DNA of 38,245 nt from a virus: positions 1 through 38,245 of IMG/VR virus record IMGVR_UViG_3300046791_000643, one strand, 5' to 3'. The translations under genes and the position numbers were made by a program. The notes beneath the pieces are model-generated. The model was not told the DNA's origin, made no database searches, and was given only the letters and a program-made list of their open reading frames with translations. Position 1 is the stretch's first letter, and each line of letters opens with the position of its first letter. Below are positions 37,051 to 38,245 of the stretch, in pieces.

Positions 37051-38115
37051 TCTGAATCCAAGTTGCAAGGCGGCAGAGAGAAGTGGGAGGGCGGGCATAT
37101 CCACGTCCAGAAGGACGGCCGGCCGCTCTTCGTCATCGAGCGCCAGGTGGGCGGCCGACGCTTCCATGTCTCCACGCGGTGCCACTCCCGCCGCGCCGCA
37201 CTGAAGCAACTGGAGCGCTTCGAGGCTGACCCGGCGAGCTATCAACCCGGCGGCGAGGAGGCCGAGGCCGCGTTGATGATGACGGACATCCTGGTTGAGG
37301 AGTACGGCCTGTGGATGACCGAAGAGAAGGGCACCACGCGGCGCCACGCCAATCAGATGCGCAACCGGCTGTCTGACTGGTGTGAGGACCTCGGCACGAC
37401 CGACCTTCGGACGCTGACGCTGAGAGACCACATCGCTCCGGCTCTTCAGCGCCGGAAGACCTGCCGGCCTGCTCGCATCATCGCCATCAAGGCGTTCTAC
37501 GCGTGGCTCAGGAAGACGAAGCACCTGCTCACCAGCGCGCAGGACCCGACGCTGGACCTGCCGGTTCCACAGGCCAGGCCCGAGAAGTGGAAGCGAAGGA
37601 AGGCCATCAGCCAGGCGCAATACCGGGGGGCTCTCGCAAAGCTCACTGGCGCGTACCGCGACTGCCTGCTTCTCCTTGGCGGAACGGGGATGCACACGAC
37701 GGAGCTGGAGCGCTTTGTCCGCAGCGCCGACTCGGAGATTGTGGACCTGAGTCCAGCGGAGGCGCCTGCCATTGCGGTCCTGCGCGTGAAGCACAAGAGC
37801 GGCAAGGTCCATCCGTACACCCTGCAGTTTCCCGAGCACCGGGCTGCGGCGGTTCGTCTGCGAGCTCGCGGCGAAGTGCCGCGGAAGTTGAACGCGGAAA
37901 TCAAGAACGCTTGCGCGGCAGCGAAGGTCGAGGTCTTCACGGCTGGCGTGATGCGCCACTCCGTGGCCACCTGGGCGGTCGAGCTGGGCGCCTCGCCCCA
38001 GGACGTGTCCGAGTTCCTCGGCCACTCCGACAAGCGAACAAGCGAGCGCTTCTACATCGACGTGGCCAGGCCCACGCGAGTGGTCCCCGTGTTCCGCGTG
38101 ATTGAGGGCGGCTAA
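37045..38115 (+). CDS. int: Tyrosine-type integrase with altered catalytic residues
   Basis: A 356-residue protein with a GTG start at 37045 (weak ribosome site; a TTG at 37063 is an alternative). N-terminal arm-binding domain (12-60), core-binding helices (75-165), catalytic domain (185-345). Lys in VKHKSGKVHPYTL (248-260), Arg304 and His305 in GVMRHSVATW, His327 in FLGHSD, Tyr337 in RFYIDV. The first catalytic Arg (GxRxxEL) is replaced by His217 (TGMHTTEL), and the His of HxxR by Gly301. I recall similar sequences in myxobacterial integrases. It should integrate the phage at tRNA-Arg(CCU). Confidence 0.85.
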   Translation: MGSESKLQGGREKWEGGHIHVQKDGRPLFVIERQVGGRRFHVSTRCHSRRAALKQLERFEADPASYQPGGEEAEAALMMTDILVEEYGLWMTEEKGTTRRHANQMRNRLSDWCEDLGTTDLRTLTLRDHIAPALQRRKTCRPARIIAIKAFYAWLRKTKHLLTSAQDPTLDLPVPQARPEKWKRRKAISQAQYRGALAKLTGAYRDCLLLLGGTGMHTTELERFVRSADSEIVDLSPAEAPAIAVLRVKHKSGKVHPYTLQFPEHRAAAVRLRARGEVPRKLNAEIKNACAAAKVEVFTAGVMRHSVATWAVELGASPQDVSEFLGHSDKRTSERFYIDVARPTRVVPVFRVIEGG

Positions 38116-38231
38116 CCGCTCCGCCCTTTGCGCTTCCTCTCTCGGAGTGCCGCAGCGGCGGCGGCCCCCGTGAGACCCATGCCCTCGGGCGCCTGCTTCC
38201 GGCTGGACACTCGCGTGTAGGTGCGTGTGGG
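38112..38231 (-). CDS. C-terminal fragment of a minus-strand gene, cut by contig end
   Basis: The minus frame is open from the right edge to TAG at 38114-38112, which overlaps the integrase stop tail to tail. It reads TYTRVSSRKQAPEGMGLTGA, an Ala run, and a basic end RERKRKGRSG. It has no start and could be the end of the excisionase-like gene at the left edge. The short length and lost junction leave this open. Confidence 0.4.
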   Translation of the reverse strand, partial: PTRTYTRVSSRKQAPEGMGLTGAAAAAALRERKRKGRSG

Positions 38232-38245
38232 CGGGGGGGGGGGGC
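38231..38245. other. Homopolymer G run at right contig end, probable artefact
   Basis: The last 15 bases are G except for the final C. Together with the C run at the left end (a G-run when read outward), this points to poly-G read artefacts at both ends rather than natural termini. Confidence 0.8.

Overview
The window reads as a near-complete, non-integrated genome of a temperate podovirus (short-tailed phage) with very GC-rich DNA. No host DNA is visible. The late genes follow the podovirus order small terminase, large terminase, portal, scaffold, major capsid protein, then adaptor, nozzle and internal virion proteins. Lysogeny is shown by a tyrosine integrase next to an attP that carries the 3' half of a tRNA-Arg(CCU) gene. 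The integrase variant, the base composition and the style of the small proteins suggest a myxobacterial host (Myxococcota). That is a guess from family resemblance, not something the sequence proves.

Layout. At 1-533 lie the start of a minus-strand excisionase-like gene cut by the contig end and two sets of short direct repeats. At 557-1172 a ribbon-helix-helix protein gene faces a rightward early operon across a divergent promoter region with palindromic operators. At 1173-3921 is the early operon: four small proteins, then a YqaJ-type exonuclease and an ERF-type single-strand annealing protein, a homologous recombination pair. At 4093-5247 come a small two-helix protein resembling Acb2 (anti-CBASS), a strong terminator, and a HigBA-like toxin-antitoxin unit with its own promoter and operator. 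At 5264-6288 there are three small membrane proteins. From 6291 to 36782 almost everything is on the minus strand. Reading leftward from 36782 this includes small unknown and zinc-ribbon genes, a LexA-type DNA-binding protein, a lambda O/P-like initiator and DnaC-like loader (with iterons inside the initiator gene), a RusA-like resolvase, packaging genes, head genes, tail genes and internal virion proteins. At 36856-38115 are attP and the rightward integrase, and the right end holds the tail of another minus-strand gene.

How the parts fit. Both contig ends turn into G-runs when read outward, as expected of a sequencing artefact. The 3' end of a minus-strand gene at the right edge and the 5' part of the excisionase-like gene at the left edge could be one gene split by linearising a circle. 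In that circle int and xis would converge tail to tail. The main minus-strand operon is translationally coupled, with many 4-base ATGA or GTGA overlaps, so replication, packaging and morphogenesis may share long transcripts. No endolysin was recognised. Three consecutive genes in the tail region (16753-18964) encode proteins with Sec-type N-termini, which is unusual for virion proteins and is the least explained part of the structural block.
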